A stretch of DNA of 64,000 nt, taken from positions 372,001-436,000 of the forward strand of contig NZ_BSUO01000001.1 of NCBI RefSeq assembly GCF_030161635.1, given 5' to 3'. Shown here one piece after another: positions 17,556 to 26,017 of the stretch; positions within the stretch are counted from its first letter, which is position 1; each line of letters starts with the position of its first letter. The position numbers and the translations under genes are program-made. Below the pieces are notes generated by a model that did no database searches, had not been told where the DNA came from, and was given only the letters and a program-made list of their open reading frames with translations. This stretch comes from Mobilicoccus caccae (GTDB lineage: Bacteria; Actinomycetota; Actinomycetes; Actinomycetales; Dermatophilaceae).

Positions 17556-18512
17556 TCAGGTGAGGGCGTCCATGAGGTCGCCGTCCGTCTGCAGGCGGTC
17601 GAGGACCTCCGTGGGCGTGAGTTGCTCCAGTGCCACCGGATCCTCGGCCCCCTCCTCGATCTCCTCCCAGGTGCGTGGCGCGGCGACGAACGGCGAGTCC
17701 TTCTTCCCCCGCAGTGAGTAGGGGCAGATCGTGGTCTTGGCCGCGACGTTCTGACTCCAGTCGATGAAGACCTTTCCGCCACGCACGTTCTTGGCCATCG
17801 TCGACAGCACGAGGTCGGGACGCTCCTCCGCGAGGTGGTCGGCGACGGTCTTGGCCATGGCGCGCGTCTGGTCGGCCGGGGTGAGGCTCGGCAGCGCGGC
17901 GTAGACCTGGAGTCCCTTGCTGCCGGAGGTGACCGGCACGAGCCGGGTCAGGCCCGCGTCGGCGAGCACGTCACGCACGAGCAGAGCGACCTGCGCGCAC
18001 TCCGTCAGGCCCGCCGGCGGCCCCGGGTCGAGGTCGACGACGAGCCGGTCGCAGTCGAGGCGGCGGTCCTCCGCGGTCGCGGGGTCCACGTCGGCCCCCT
18101 CGGATGCGGCGTCGTCGACCTCGACGCGCCACTGCGGCACGTGCAGTTCGAGGGCGCCGAGCTGTCCGAGCCACGTGAGTCCGGCGACGTCGTCGATGAG
18201 GGGGTAGGTCACGAGTTCGTCGGCGCGGCGCGAATGGGGTGACAGGAGGGTGACGCGCCGCACCCACGTCGGCGCACCCGCGGGCGTGTTCTTCTCGAAG
18301 AACGACTCTCCGGAGACGCCGTGCGGAAAGCGCAGCCGCGTGACGGGCCGATCGTGGAGCTGGGGCAGCAGTGCGGGGGCGACGGCGGCGAGGTAGGAGA
18401 GGATCTCGGCCTTGGTCGTGCCGGTCCGCCCGAACATCACCTTGTCGAGGCTGGTCAGCCGCAGGACGCGCCCATCGACCTCTACACGTACCTGCTTGCG
18501 GTCCTCAGGCAT
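17556..18512 (-). CDS. ligD: NHEJ polymerase (LigD polymerase/primase domain as separate protein)
   Basis: Archaeo-eukaryotic-primase-type polymerase that fills or extends ends during non-homologous end joining. 318 residues from ATG 18512; the longer frame upstream is out-of-frame ligase sequence. Visible motifs: L-T-S-L-D-K-V near the N-terminus, F-P-H-G-V-S-G-E-S-F-F-E-K-N, the catalytic V-V-D-L-D-P-G-P, S-G-S-K-G-L-Q-V-Y and A-K-T-T-I-C-P-Y-S-L-R. Its start overlaps the ligase stop by eight bases, so both are translated from one message. In many bacteria these domains are fused in one LigD; here they are separate. Confidence 0.9.
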   Translation of the reverse strand: MPEDRKQVRVEVDGRVLRLTSLDKVMFGRTGTTKAEILSYLAAVAPALLPQLHDRPVTRLRFPHGVSGESFFEKNTPAGAPTWVRRVTLLSPHSRRADELVTYPLIDDVAGLTWLGQLGALELHVPQWRVEVDDAASEGADVDPATAEDRRLDCDRLVVDLDPGPPAGLTECAQVALLVRDVLADAGLTRLVPVTSGSKGLQVYAALPSLTPADQTRAMAKTVADHLAEERPDLVLSTMAKNVRGGKVFIDWSQNVAAKTTICPYSLRGKKDSPFVAAPRTWEEIEEGAEDPVALEQLTPTEVLDRLQTDGDLMDALT

Positions 18513-19473
18513 CGGAATCCTCCTCCGGGATGTCGGTGGCGAGGGTGTCGGCGGGCACCAGATCGGGTCGCAGGCCGCGGTAGGACGGTTGCCGCAGTCG
18601 CCCCTGACCGGCCAGGCCGAGGCTCTCGACGTCGATGACCACCTCGGGACGCACCCAGGTGGCGAGTTCGGCGTCGATGCGGGGGACGTCGTCGAACGGC
18701 CGGTCGGGACAGGCGAGGTCGCGGAGGTGAGCCAGGAGTTCGTCACCGGCGCGGCCCGCGAGTCCGCTGCCGACGCGCCCGAGGAGCCGGAGTCTGCCGT
18801 CGGGGCCGGGGGTTCCCACCAGGACGGCGCCGAGCCGGTCGCGGCTGCCGGTCTCCGGGCGCCACCCGCCCACGACGACGCTGCGCGTGCGTCGGTGAGG
18901 ACGCTTGAGCCAGTGCGGACTTCGCTGTCCCGGGCGGTAGGGCGAGGACCGCCGCTTGCTGACGACGCCCTCGAGGCCCCGCTCGCGGGTCACGTCCAGC
19001 AGCATCCGCCCGTCCGCGTAGACCTCGGGGACCAGCCACTTGTCGTGCTCCAGGCTGGGCGCCAGCGCGTCGAGGAGTTCGCGACGCCGGTGCCACGGTT
19101 GGTCGATCACCTCGTGGCCGTCCAGGGCGAGGACGTCGAAGAGCATGACCGTGACCGGCCGTGGTGCGGCGCGTCCAGGACGCTGCGTCTTCGCCGGGCC
19201 ACTGATGCGGTCGGCCAGGGCGTGCAGCGAGGGGATGCCGGCCTCGTCGAGCGCGACGATCTCTCCGTCGAGCACGAGATCGGGCAGCACCAGGCCCTGC
19301 AGTTCGGGGAACGAGGAGGTCACGTCGCGCTCCGAGCGGGAGAACAGGCGCACCGCGCCACCTCGGACCTCGGCGATGACGCGCCACCCGTCCCACTTGA
19401 CCTCGTGCGCCCAGGCGTCGCCCGTGGGGACGGAGTCGGTGTGGGTGGCGAGCATCGGACGCATGTCGACCAT
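18505..19473 (-). CDS. ligD: ATP-dependent DNA ligase (LigD ligase domain as separate protein)
   Basis: 322 residues. Seals broken DNA ends in NHEJ. The nucleotidyl-transfer motif E-V-K-W-D-G-W-R has the adenylated lysine at position 26. Further ligase motifs are D-L-V-L-D-G-E-I-V, L-F-D-V-L, E-G-V-V-S-K-R and the closing W-L-K-R-P; the OB domain ends L-R-Q-P-S-Y-R-G-L-R-P-D, typical of LigD ligases. No 3'-phosphoesterase domain is seen in this gene or its partner. Divergent from ku across a 143-base region, so the repair genes can share regulation. Confidence 0.9.
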   Translation of the reverse strand: MVDMRPMLATHTDSVPTGDAWAHEVKWDGWRVIAEVRGGAVRLFSRSERDVTSSFPELQGLVLPDLVLDGEIVALDEAGIPSLHALADRISGPAKTQRPGRAAPRPVTVMLFDVLALDGHEVIDQPWHRRRELLDALAPSLEHDKWLVPEVYADGRMLLDVTRERGLEGVVSKRRSSPYRPGQRSPHWLKRPHRRTRSVVVGGWRPETGSRDRLGAVLVGTPGPDGRLRLLGRVGSGLAGRAGDELLAHLRDLACPDRPFDDVPRIDAELATWVRPEVVIDVESLGLAGQGRLRQPSYRGLRPDLVPADTLATDIPEEDSDA

Positions 19474-19616
19474 GGTCGCGCAGGTACGCGCGGTCGGCAG
19501 GACGACAGGCTGTGGGCACGCGACGGCACAGCGGGTGGGGCGTGGTCGAGGCTTCCACGAGGTGGTCGGATGGGTGCTCGTGCTGGATAGTGGAGGTCCA
19601 CCCCAGGGGAGGTCTC

Positions 19617-20639
19617 ATGCGTGCGATCTGGAAGGGGGCCGTGTCGTTCGGCCTCGTCACCGTGCCGGTCCGGTTGTACTCGGCGACGGAGAACCACGAC
19701 ATCCAGTTCCGTCAGGTGCGGGCGAGCGACGGCTCACGCATCCGGTACAAGCGGGTCGCCGAGGCCGACGGCGAGGAGGTGCCGTACGCGGAGATCACCA
19801 AGGGGTATGAGACCTCCGACGGGCAGATGGTGGTGCTGACCGCCGACGAACTCGCCGCGCTGCCGAGCCGGAGCAGCAAGGAGATCAGCGTCGAGAAGTT
19901 CGTCCCCGCCGAGCAGATCGATCCGATGCTGCTCGACAAGAGCTACTACCTCGAACCCGATGCGGCGGGCGCCAAGGCGTACTCCCTGCTGCGCGAGGCG
20001 CTTCGGGACTCCGACCGGGTGGCGGTGGCCACGTTGGCGGTGCGCACCCGCATGACCATGGCGGTGCTGCGGGTGCACGAAGAGGTCATCGTCTGCCAGA
20101 CGATGCTGTGGCCCGATGAGATCCGGGCGGCGGACTTCGGCGTGCTCGAGGACGTGCCGGAGCCCAGCAAGAAGGAGGTGCAGATGGCGCACCTGCTCGT
20201 GGAGTCCCTCGCCGACGATTTCGAGCCCAACGAGTTCGAGGACGACTACGCCAAGGCCGTCGAGGAGCTCGTGGCCCGCAAGATCGAGGGCCAGGAGGTC
20301 GTCGCGGCACCCGAGGCCGAGGAGGAGGCCGGTCAGGTCGTCGACCTGCTCGCGGCGCTGCAGAAGTCCGTCGAACGCGCCAAGGGTGGCCGCAAGGGCG
20401 GCGGGTCGGCAGCGACGAAGGAGGCGGGCGAGCAGCAGGACTCCGGCGAGGCGCAGGAGGACGAGGACTCCTCGTCGACCACGCGCACCGCGAAGAGGTC
20501 GACCGGCAAGAAGACGGCCGCGAAGACCCCGGCGAAGAAGAGCGCCGCCAAGAAGAGCACCGCCAAGAAGACGACGGCGAAGAAGGCGAAGTCCTCCGAT
20601 TCGTCCGAGGCGGACGACGAGACCCTCAAGGCCGGCTGA
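19617..20639 (+). CDS. ku: DNA end-binding protein Ku
   Basis: Homodimeric ring that binds double-strand ends and recruits LigD. 340 residues from ATG 19617, with GGGGAGG upstream. The start MRAIWKGAVSFGLVTVPV is the classic bacterial Ku N-terminus; R-Y-K-R, L-L-D-K-S-Y-Y-L-E-P and the core beta-barrel follow to about residue 255. The C-terminal 75 residues are an acidic linker then a Lys/Ala repeat tail (units like AAKKST and AKKTTAKK), a histone-H1-like DNA-binding extension found in many actinobacterial Ku proteins. The next gene begins one base after the stop. Confidence 0.95.
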   Translation: MRAIWKGAVSFGLVTVPVRLYSATENHDIQFRQVRASDGSRIRYKRVAEADGEEVPYAEITKGYETSDGQMVVLTADELAALPSRSSKEISVEKFVPAEQIDPMLLDKSYYLEPDAAGAKAYSLLREALRDSDRVAVATLAVRTRMTMAVLRVHEEVIVCQTMLWPDEIRAADFGVLEDVPEPSKKEVQMAHLLVESLADDFEPNEFEDDYAKAVEELVARKIEGQEVVAAPEAEEEAGQVVDLLAALQKSVERAKGGRKGGGSAATKEAGEQQDSGEAQEDEDSSSTTRTAKRSTGKKTAAKTPAKKSAAKKSTAKKTTAKKAKSSDSSEADDETLKAG

Positions 20640-20640
20640 C

Positions 20641-21513
20641 GTGCCGGAGGGGCACACGATCCATGCCCAGGCGCGGCGCCTGAGCAGAGCGTTCGCTGGG
20701 TCGTCGGTGAGCGTCTCGAGCCCGCAGGGGCGGTTCGCGGAGGCCGCGGCGCTCCTCGACGGCGGTGAGTTCGTCGCGGCCGAGGCGGCGGGCAAGCACC
20801 TGTTCACCCACCACAAGGGTGACCGGATCGTGCACGTGCACCTGGGGCTGATCGGCAAGTTCTCGGTCATCCCGCACGACGCCGGCGAGGGTGAGGTGCC
20901 CGTGACCGGCGCGGTGCGTCTGCGGATCCGCGACGACGCGCACGTGGCCGACCTGCGGGGTCCGAACGTGTGTGCCCTGGTCACCCCCGAGCAGCACGAC
21001 GCGGTGCTGGCGCGCCTCGGCCCGGACCCGCTGCGTGACGACGCCGACCCCGACCGCGCCTGGCAGCGGATCTCACGCAGCGGCAAGAGCATCGCCGAAC
21101 TGCTCATGGACCAGGCGGTGCTCGCGGGGGTCGGCAACGTCTACCGCTGTGAGGTGCTGTTCCGGCACCGGGTCGACCCGTTCCGCCCCGGCAAGGAGCT
21201 GAAACGGGCGACGTGGCAACGCATCTGGGACGACGTCGCGCTGCTCCTGCCGCTCGGGGTGGCCTTCGGCCAGATCCTCACGATGGAGGACCAGGTCGAG
21301 GACGCCCTCACCTGGCTGGGCAGCTCTCCGGAGGAGGTCGACGCCTACACGGCCACCCTCACCGGCGACGGACACGGCACCCACTTCGAACGACGCTTCT
21401 CCGTGTACAAGCGGACCGGCGAGGAATGCCGGGTCTGCGGCTCCCACATCCGCACGCAGAAGATCGCCGGACGCCACCTCTACTGGTGCGGACGGTGTCA
21501 GCGGCGGGGGTGA
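20641..21513 (+). CDS. Fpg/Nei family DNA glycosylase (Nei-like endonuclease VIII)
   Basis: Removes oxidised bases and cleaves the abasic site. 290 residues from GTG 20641. After Met removal the catalytic proline is Pro2 in (M)-P-E-G-H-T-I-H; the PEGHT start is typical of the Nei subgroup more than of MutM (PELPE). V-G-N-V-Y-R-C-E near residue 165 belongs to the helix-two-turn-helix. The zinc finger is C-R-V-C-G-S-H-I-R-T-Q-K then C-x-x-C at the end. It follows ku with a one-base gap, so it is co-transcribed with the end-joining system. It converges with the FGGY kinase gene with only three bases between stops. Confidence 0.9.
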   Translation: MPEGHTIHAQARRLSRAFAGSSVSVSSPQGRFAEAAALLDGGEFVAAEAAGKHLFTHHKGDRIVHVHLGLIGKFSVIPHDAGEGEVPVTGAVRLRIRDDAHVADLRGPNVCALVTPEQHDAVLARLGPDPLRDDADPDRAWQRISRSGKSIAELLMDQAVLAGVGNVYRCEVLFRHRVDPFRPGKELKRATWQRIWDDVALLLPLGVAFGQILTMEDQVEDALTWLGSSPEEVDAYTATLTGDGHGTHFERRFSVYKRTGEECRVCGSHIRTQKIAGRHLYWCGRCQRRG

Positions 21514-21516
21514 GAC

Positions 21517-23109
21517 TCAGGTGTGATCGACGGCGGCACGTTGGACCGGAAGCGCGTCGCGGTAACGCTGCAGGAACTCCTCGAAACCCGCCGCCGTCTC
21601 GGCATCGGGCTCCGCACGCTGGAGATCGGAGCCCGAGAACACCTCGGCCTGCAGGTGGTCGGTCAGGCTGCGGCCCTGGCCGCGGAGCGTGAAGTCCGCC
21701 AGGAGGGCCATTCCCCAGGGACCGCCTCGCGACGCGACCTCGCCCACGAGGACCGGTGTCCCCAGTGCGGCGGCGAGGTACCCCTGGGCGACGCCCGGGG
21801 TGGCGAAGAGGCCGCCGTGGGCGAAGAGCCGGTCGATGCGCACGCCCTCCTTCATCAGGACGTCCATGCCCAACCGCAGTGTCGCGAAGGCGCCGAAGAG
21901 CTGCGCCCGCATGAAGTTGGCGAGAGTGAGCTCACTCCCCGGGCGACGGAGGACGAGAGGCCTGCCTTCGGGCAACCCGGTGATCGGCTCACCGGCCAGG
22001 TTGTTGAACGCTGTCAGGCCGCCCGCATCAGCATCTGCCTCGAGGGATGCGCGGAACAGGGTGGAGAAGACCGTGGACTCCTCGACCTCGTGGCCGAGAG
22101 CATGCGCGAACTGGCCGAACACGTCTGCCCAGGCGTCGAGTTCGCTCGCACCGTTGTTGCAGTGCACCATGCCGACCGGGTCGCCGGCAGGCGTGGTCAC
22201 GAGGTCGATCTCGGGGTGCGGGCCCGACAAGGGACCCTCGAGGACGACCATGGCGAAGATGCTGGTGCCGGCGCTGACGTTGCCGGTGCGTGGTGCCACC
22301 GCGTTCGTGGCCACCATGCCCGTCCCGGCGTCCCCCTCGGGAGGGCAGGTGGGCGCGCCCGGTTCCAGGTGCCCGTCGGGGTCCAGGAATCTAACGCCTG
22401 CAGGGGTGAGGTGCCCTGCGGTCGCACCGGCCACGCGAACCTCGGGCAGGAGCGTCCGCAGCGGTGTCGTCACCCCGTGCTCTGCGGCCAGTCGGTCGAA
22501 GCGGCGCAGCATCCCCTCGTCGTAGTCGAGAGTCGCCGCGTCGACCGGGAACATGCCGCTGGCGTCGCCGATGCCGAGGATCCACTCGCCGGTCAGCTCG
22601 TGATGGACGTAGCCGGCCAAGGTCGTGAGCCGGTGGACGTGGGAGACATGCGGCTCCTGGTTCAGGATCGCCTGGAAGTAGTGCGCCACGCTCCAGCGGT
22701 GGGGGATGTTCTGACCGAGGTGCCTGCTCAACACCTCCGCAGCCTCGCCGGTGGCCGTGTTGCGCCACGTGCGGAACGGGGTGAGGAGTTCGCCCTCCTC
22801 GTCGAACGCGAGGTATCCGTGCATCATCGCGGAGACGCCGAGCGCTCCCACCTGCGACAATGTGGCGCCATGTCGTGCGCGGACGTCCTCGCGGAGCCGG
22901 GCGACACACGACCGCAGCCCGGTGCGGACCGCGTCCAGTGAGTACGTCCAGGTGCGGTCGACGAACTCGTTCTCCCAGGACTGAGAACCGTGGGCGATCG
23001 GCCGGCGGTCGGGGCCGATCAACACCGCCTTGATGGTGGTCGAGCCCAACTCGATGCCGAGCGTGGTCCGCCCTTCGTCGATGGCGGTCGCGACGGGGTG
23101 GGTCGTCAT
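21517..23109 (-). CDS. FGGY-family carbohydrate kinase (ribulokinase/xylulokinase-like)
   Basis: 530 residues from ATG 23109. Phosphorylates a sugar in the cytosol. The first ATPase lobe starts L-G-I-E-L-G-S-T-T-I-K-A-V-L-I-G, the phosphate-1 loop. Further motifs are G-V-S-A-M-M-H-G-Y, T-W-R-N-T, G-A-P-T-C-P-P-E-G-D-A-G-T-G-M-V, N-V-S-A-G-T-S-I-F and F-A-H-G-G-L-F-A-T-P-G. The set differs from the second FGGY kinase of this locus (31793), so the two should act on different sugars. The divergent neighbour is an L-ribulose-5-phosphate 4-epimerase homologue, which suggests L-ribulose or a related ketose as substrate. A nine-base tandem repeat sits just upstream of the start. Confidence 0.8.
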   Translation of the reverse strand: MTTHPVATAIDEGRTTLGIELGSTTIKAVLIGPDRRPIAHGSQSWENEFVDRTWTYSLDAVRTGLRSCVARLREDVRARHGATLSQVGALGVSAMMHGYLAFDEEGELLTPFRTWRNTATGEAAEVLSRHLGQNIPHRWSVAHYFQAILNQEPHVSHVHRLTTLAGYVHHELTGEWILGIGDASGMFPVDAATLDYDEGMLRRFDRLAAEHGVTTPLRTLLPEVRVAGATAGHLTPAGVRFLDPDGHLEPGAPTCPPEGDAGTGMVATNAVAPRTGNVSAGTSIFAMVVLEGPLSGPHPEIDLVTTPAGDPVGMVHCNNGASELDAWADVFGQFAHALGHEVEESTVFSTLFRASLEADADAGGLTAFNNLAGEPITGLPEGRPLVLRRPGSELTLANFMRAQLFGAFATLRLGMDVLMKEGVRIDRLFAHGGLFATPGVAQGYLAAALGTPVLVGEVASRGGPWGMALLADFTLRGQGRSLTDHLQAEVFSGSDLQRAEPDAETAAGFEEFLQRYRDALPVQRAAVDHT

Positions 23110-23117
23110 GGGTGAAC

Positions 23118-23153
23118 CTCGTCGTTCTCGTCGTTCTCGTCGTTCTCGTCGTT
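23118..23153. repeat. Four tandem copies of a 9-bp unit before the FGGY kinase start
   Basis: CTCGTCGTT is repeated exactly four times on the plus strand (AACGACGAG in the direction of the kinase message), ending nine bases before the kinase ATG. The array overlaps the place where the ribosome binding site must lie. If an upstream start were used it would encode a repeated E-R-R. Confidence 0.9.
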
Positions 23154-23305
23154 CCGATGGGCACGGGCAAGACCTCACGGTAGCCCGCGAGGTCGTCGGA
23201 GCCAGGGGCTAGCATTCTCTGACGTCGTCGTCGCCCGATGTCGGCGGACGCCGTTCGCCTCCTGAAGGCGTACTCACACCACGCCTGCACGGGAGGTGGC
23301 ACCGG

Positions 23306-23992
23306 ATGGGGATCCAGGACGAGATCCGGGCGACGCGCGACGTCGTCTGCCGGCTGCACGCGGAACTCATCCGCTGGGAACTCGTGGTCTGGACCGCGGG
23401 AAACGTGTCTCAGCGAGTCGCGTCCGAAGGGCCGAGCGCCGACCTGTTCGTCATCAAGCCCTCCGGAGTCCGCTACGACGAGCTGACCCCGGAATCGATG
23501 GTCGTCTGCGATCTGGAGGGGAACCTCGTCGAGGGCGACAGATCTCCGAGTTCGGACACGGCCGCGCACGCCTACGTCTACCGGCACATGCCGACGGTCG
23601 GCGGTGTCGTGCACACCCATTCGACCTATGCCACGGCCTGGGCCGCGCGCGGCGAGGAGATCCCGTGCGTGCTCACGATGATGGCCGACGAGTTCGGCGG
23701 CCCCGTCCCCGTCGGGCCATTCGCGGTGATCGGTGACGACTCCATCGGGCGCGGCATCGTCGAGACGCTGCGGGATTCGCGGTCCAAGGCGGTGCTCATG
23801 GCCAACCACGGGCCGTTCACCATCGGCAAGGACGGGACGGCGGCCGTCAAGGCGGCAGCCATGGTGGAGGAGGTCGCCCGCGTCGTCCACATCTCGATGC
23901 AGCTCGGGACCCCGCTCCCCATCGCGGACCACCTCATCGACTCACTCCACGACCGGTACCAGAACGTCTACGGGCAGGGCAGCACCTCCTGA
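23306..23992 (+). CDS. L-ribulose-5-phosphate 4-epimerase family protein (AraD-like)
   Basis: 228 residues from ATG 23306, with GGGAGG upstream. Class II aldolase/epimerase fold with zinc. Visible motifs: T-A-G-N-V-S-Q-R, I-K-P-S-G-V, the phosphate/backbone site S-S-D-T-A-A-H, the zinc ligands in G-V-V-H-T-H-S-T-Y-A-T-A-W-A, A-D-E-F-G-G-P-V-P and the third histidine in M-A-N-H-G-P-F. The enzyme would convert L-ribulose-5-phosphate to D-xylulose-5-phosphate for the pentose phosphate pathway. No arabinose isomerase is in the window, so the ketose may come from outside. A phosphate-sugar aldolase of the same superfamily is an alternative. Confidence 0.82.
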   Translation: MGIQDEIRATRDVVCRLHAELIRWELVVWTAGNVSQRVASEGPSADLFVIKPSGVRYDELTPESMVVCDLEGNLVEGDRSPSSDTAAHAYVYRHMPTVGGVVHTHSTYATAWAARGEEIPCVLTMMADEFGGPVPVGPFAVIGDDSIGRGIVETLRDSRSKAVLMANHGPFTIGKDGTAAVKAAAMVEEVARVVHISMQLGTPLPIADHLIDSLHDRYQNVYGQGSTS

Positions 23993-24023
23993 GGAGACCC
24001 AGAAGGGTCGGGAAAGGAACCAC

Positions 24024-25022
24024 ATGCAGGCACAGGGAACTCGCTCGTTGGATCGCAAGCTCACCGCGATCCTCGCCGGCGGCTACTCCCCGCGGGACTT
24101 CGTCATCGCGGACGCGAAGGACGCGGACATGTCCACCGGCCTATGTTCGGCGGGTCCTCGACGGGATGCCGGTGGTGCCGTCGTCGGATACCGCTCGCGA
24201 GCGGACTTCCTCCAGGACATGGTCGATCAGATCGAGCAGGGAGACATCGACATCCTGCTCGCCTCCGCATCGAACGCCGAGCGGCTGGCGGACGAGGATC
24301 GTCTCGGCCACGAGGTGACCCTCGCCGTCCGGGCCAACGACACCACGGACATCTGGGCGAACCGGGGAGCGACGTACCAGCAGTTCCCCTCGCGTCCGTT
24401 CCGGACTGCTTCTCTCCCGCGGGTGCGCCGGTTCTGCGACCTCGTCCTCTACTCGATGACGTTCACCAACGACATCGAGCGCGACCTGGCGACTCTGACG
24501 GACTATCGCGAGTTCCGCGCCGAGGCGGCCGATCTGGGGGTGCGGCACTTCCTCGAGGTCTTCAACCCGGCGGTGCCGACGGGAGTGAACGCCGCAATGC
24601 TGCCCGCCTACGTGAACGACTCGATCGTGCGCGCGCTGGCCGGCGTCACTCAGGAGGAACGGCCCATCTTCCTCAAGATCGCCTACAACGGCGCGTCCGC
24701 GCTCTCCGAACTGGCGCAGTACGACCCGGCCCTCGTCGTCGGTGTTCTCGGCGGGTCGGCAGGGACCACTCGCGACACCTTCGAGCTGCTGCATCGCACC
24801 GAGAAAGCGGGCGGCAGGGTCGCTCTGTTCGGTCGCAAGATCCAGAACGCCGAATCTCAGAGCGACCTCGTGCGTCTCATGCGTCGGGTCGTGGAGGGTG
24901 ACCTCGCTCCCGAGGGCGCCGTCGAGGCGTATCACTCGGCGTTGACGGACAAGGGCCTCACCCCGCAGCGCCCGCTGTCGCAGGATTCCCGACTCACCGA
25001 CCCGGTGCTGCTCGCCGAGTGA
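24024..25022 (+). CDS. Aldolase-like TIM-barrel protein of the sugar locus
   Basis: 332 residues from ATG 24024, preceded by GGAAAGGAA, 31 bases after araD and probably co-transcribed. I know this family from sugar operons but not a proven reaction. Sequence features suggest a class I aldolase-like beta/alpha barrel: a conserved start V-I-A-D-A-K-D-A-D-M, N-D-T-T-D-I-W (residues 105-111), L-Y-S-M-T-F-T-N-D, F-L-E-V-F-N-P, F-L-K-I-A-Y-N-G with Lys218 as a plausible Schiff-base residue, and a glycine-rich phosphate-site-like V-G-V-L-G-G-S-A-G-T-T. Placement among kinases and an epimerase suggests carbon-carbon cleavage or isomerisation of a phosphorylated sugar. The function is inferred only. 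Confidence 0.65.
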   Translation: MQAQGTRSLDRKLTAILAGGYSPRDFVIADAKDADMSTGLCSAGPRRDAGGAVVGYRSRADFLQDMVDQIEQGDIDILLASASNAERLADEDRLGHEVTLAVRANDTTDIWANRGATYQQFPSRPFRTASLPRVRRFCDLVLYSMTFTNDIERDLATLTDYREFRAEAADLGVRHFLEVFNPAVPTGVNAAMLPAYVNDSIVRALAGVTQEERPIFLKIAYNGASALSELAQYDPALVVGVLGGSAGTTRDTFELLHRTEKAGGRVALFGRKIQNAESQSDLVRLMRRVVEGDLAPEGAVEAYHSALTDKGLTPQRPLSQDSRLTDPVLLAE

Positions 25023-25024
25023 CC

Positions 25025-26017
25025 TCAGGCGACCGGCGGGCGACACACGATCGCGCTGACCTCTCCGCCGAACTCCACCTCGCCGGCGTCTGCGGGCAGG
25101 ACGACGGTGTCACCGCGGACGAGGGCCATGGCGCCCTCTGACCAGCGCATCTCGCCGGTCCCGCCGGTGACCACGACGATCCCGAACCCCGGTGGCAGGT
25201 GCGCACCGCGCGACACGCGGTCGGCGCGGAAGAACTGGTTCGCGGCCGGCGGGAGCACCGCCCCGTCCGCGGCGGCACGTCGACGGACGAGTGCGGTCGT
25301 CAGGTCCTCGCCGGAGGTGCCCCGCAGATCGACCGCGCGCAGGGCGGTGTCGAAGCCGATCCCCAGGTGGCCCTCAGACGGGCCGTCGATGTCGAATCCG
25401 ACCCACTCGAGCAGGATCGACAGGTCTTCGGGCTCCTGGACCTCCACGATGAAGCACCCCTCGCCGATGGCGTGAGGCGTCCCGGCGGGGACCAGCACCG
25501 CATCCCCCTCCGAGACCTCGATGGCGTACATCGCGGCGAGCATGGCGTCGACATCCTGGTCATCGACCCACCGGCGCAGCTCGACCTCGTCGATGTCGAA
25601 CCGCCACCCCAGGTGGACGGTGCCGCCCCGGAGGAACACCCACGCTTCGGTCTTGCCGTGGGCGACGCCGAGGTGACGTGAGGCGAAGTCGGCGTCGGGA
25701 TGCACGTGCACCGGGAGGCGCTGTCCCGCGTCGAGGAGCTTGGTCAACAGCTTGGTGTCCGCTCCCCACGCCTCCACGTGCGCCCGACCGAGCCACGCCT
25801 CCGGGTGCCGGCGCACCTGGTCACGGAGGAGCTCACCGGTCGGGAGCCGAGACAGGCCCAGGCTTTCCTCACCGTGCAGGGTGGTCACCGACGCCACCCA
25901 GTCCTCGGGAACATGGCTCCCGTGGGCCCCGCCCGAGCGGAACTCCGAGATGCGGGGCCCGCCGCGGTAGAAGCGGTCCGCGGGCTGGTTGGGGGAGAGC
26001 TTGACCGGGTGGATCAT
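25025..26017 (-). CDS. manA: Class I mannose-6-phosphate isomerase-like protein
   Basis: 330 residues from ATG 26017, with CCGGAGG nine bases upstream. A cupin metal enzyme interconverting aldose- and ketose-6-phosphates. Zinc-site and active-site motifs: L-L-D-A-G-Q-R-L-P-V-H-V-H-P-D, K-T-E-A-W-V-F-L, V-L-V-P-A-G-T-P-H-A-I and E-V-Q-E-P-E-D-L-S. It is last of three overlapping minus-strand genes (PfkB kinase, LacI regulator, manA; each overlap is four bases), so it belongs to the sugar regulon and is probably not the housekeeping enzyme of mannose metabolism. It could isomerise another sugar phosphate. Confidence 0.82.
   Translation of the reverse strand: MIHPVKLSPNQPADRFYRGGPRISEFRSGGAHGSHVPEDWVASVTTLHGEESLGLSRLPTGELLRDQVRRHPEAWLGRAHVEAWGADTKLLTKLLDAGQRLPVHVHPDADFASRHLGVAHGKTEAWVFLRGGTVHLGWRFDIDEVELRRWVDDQDVDAMLAAMYAIEVSEGDAVLVPAGTPHAIGEGCFIVEVQEPEDLSILLEWVGFDIDGPSEGHLGIGFDTALRAVDLRGTSGEDLTTALVRRRAAADGAVLPPAANQFFRADRVSRGAHLPPGFGIVVVTGGTGEMRWSEGAMALVRGDTVVLPADAGEVEFGGEVSAIVCRPPVA

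Noticed and set aside
18512-18746. N-terminal extension of the LigD polymerase gene
   Set aside because: This segment is the ligase gene read out of frame (Ser/Pro/Arg-rich). The domain starts normally at ATG 18512.
23118-23153. CRISPR or operator array
   Set aside because: The 9-base units have no spacers and no dyad symmetry; a simple tandem repeat fits better.
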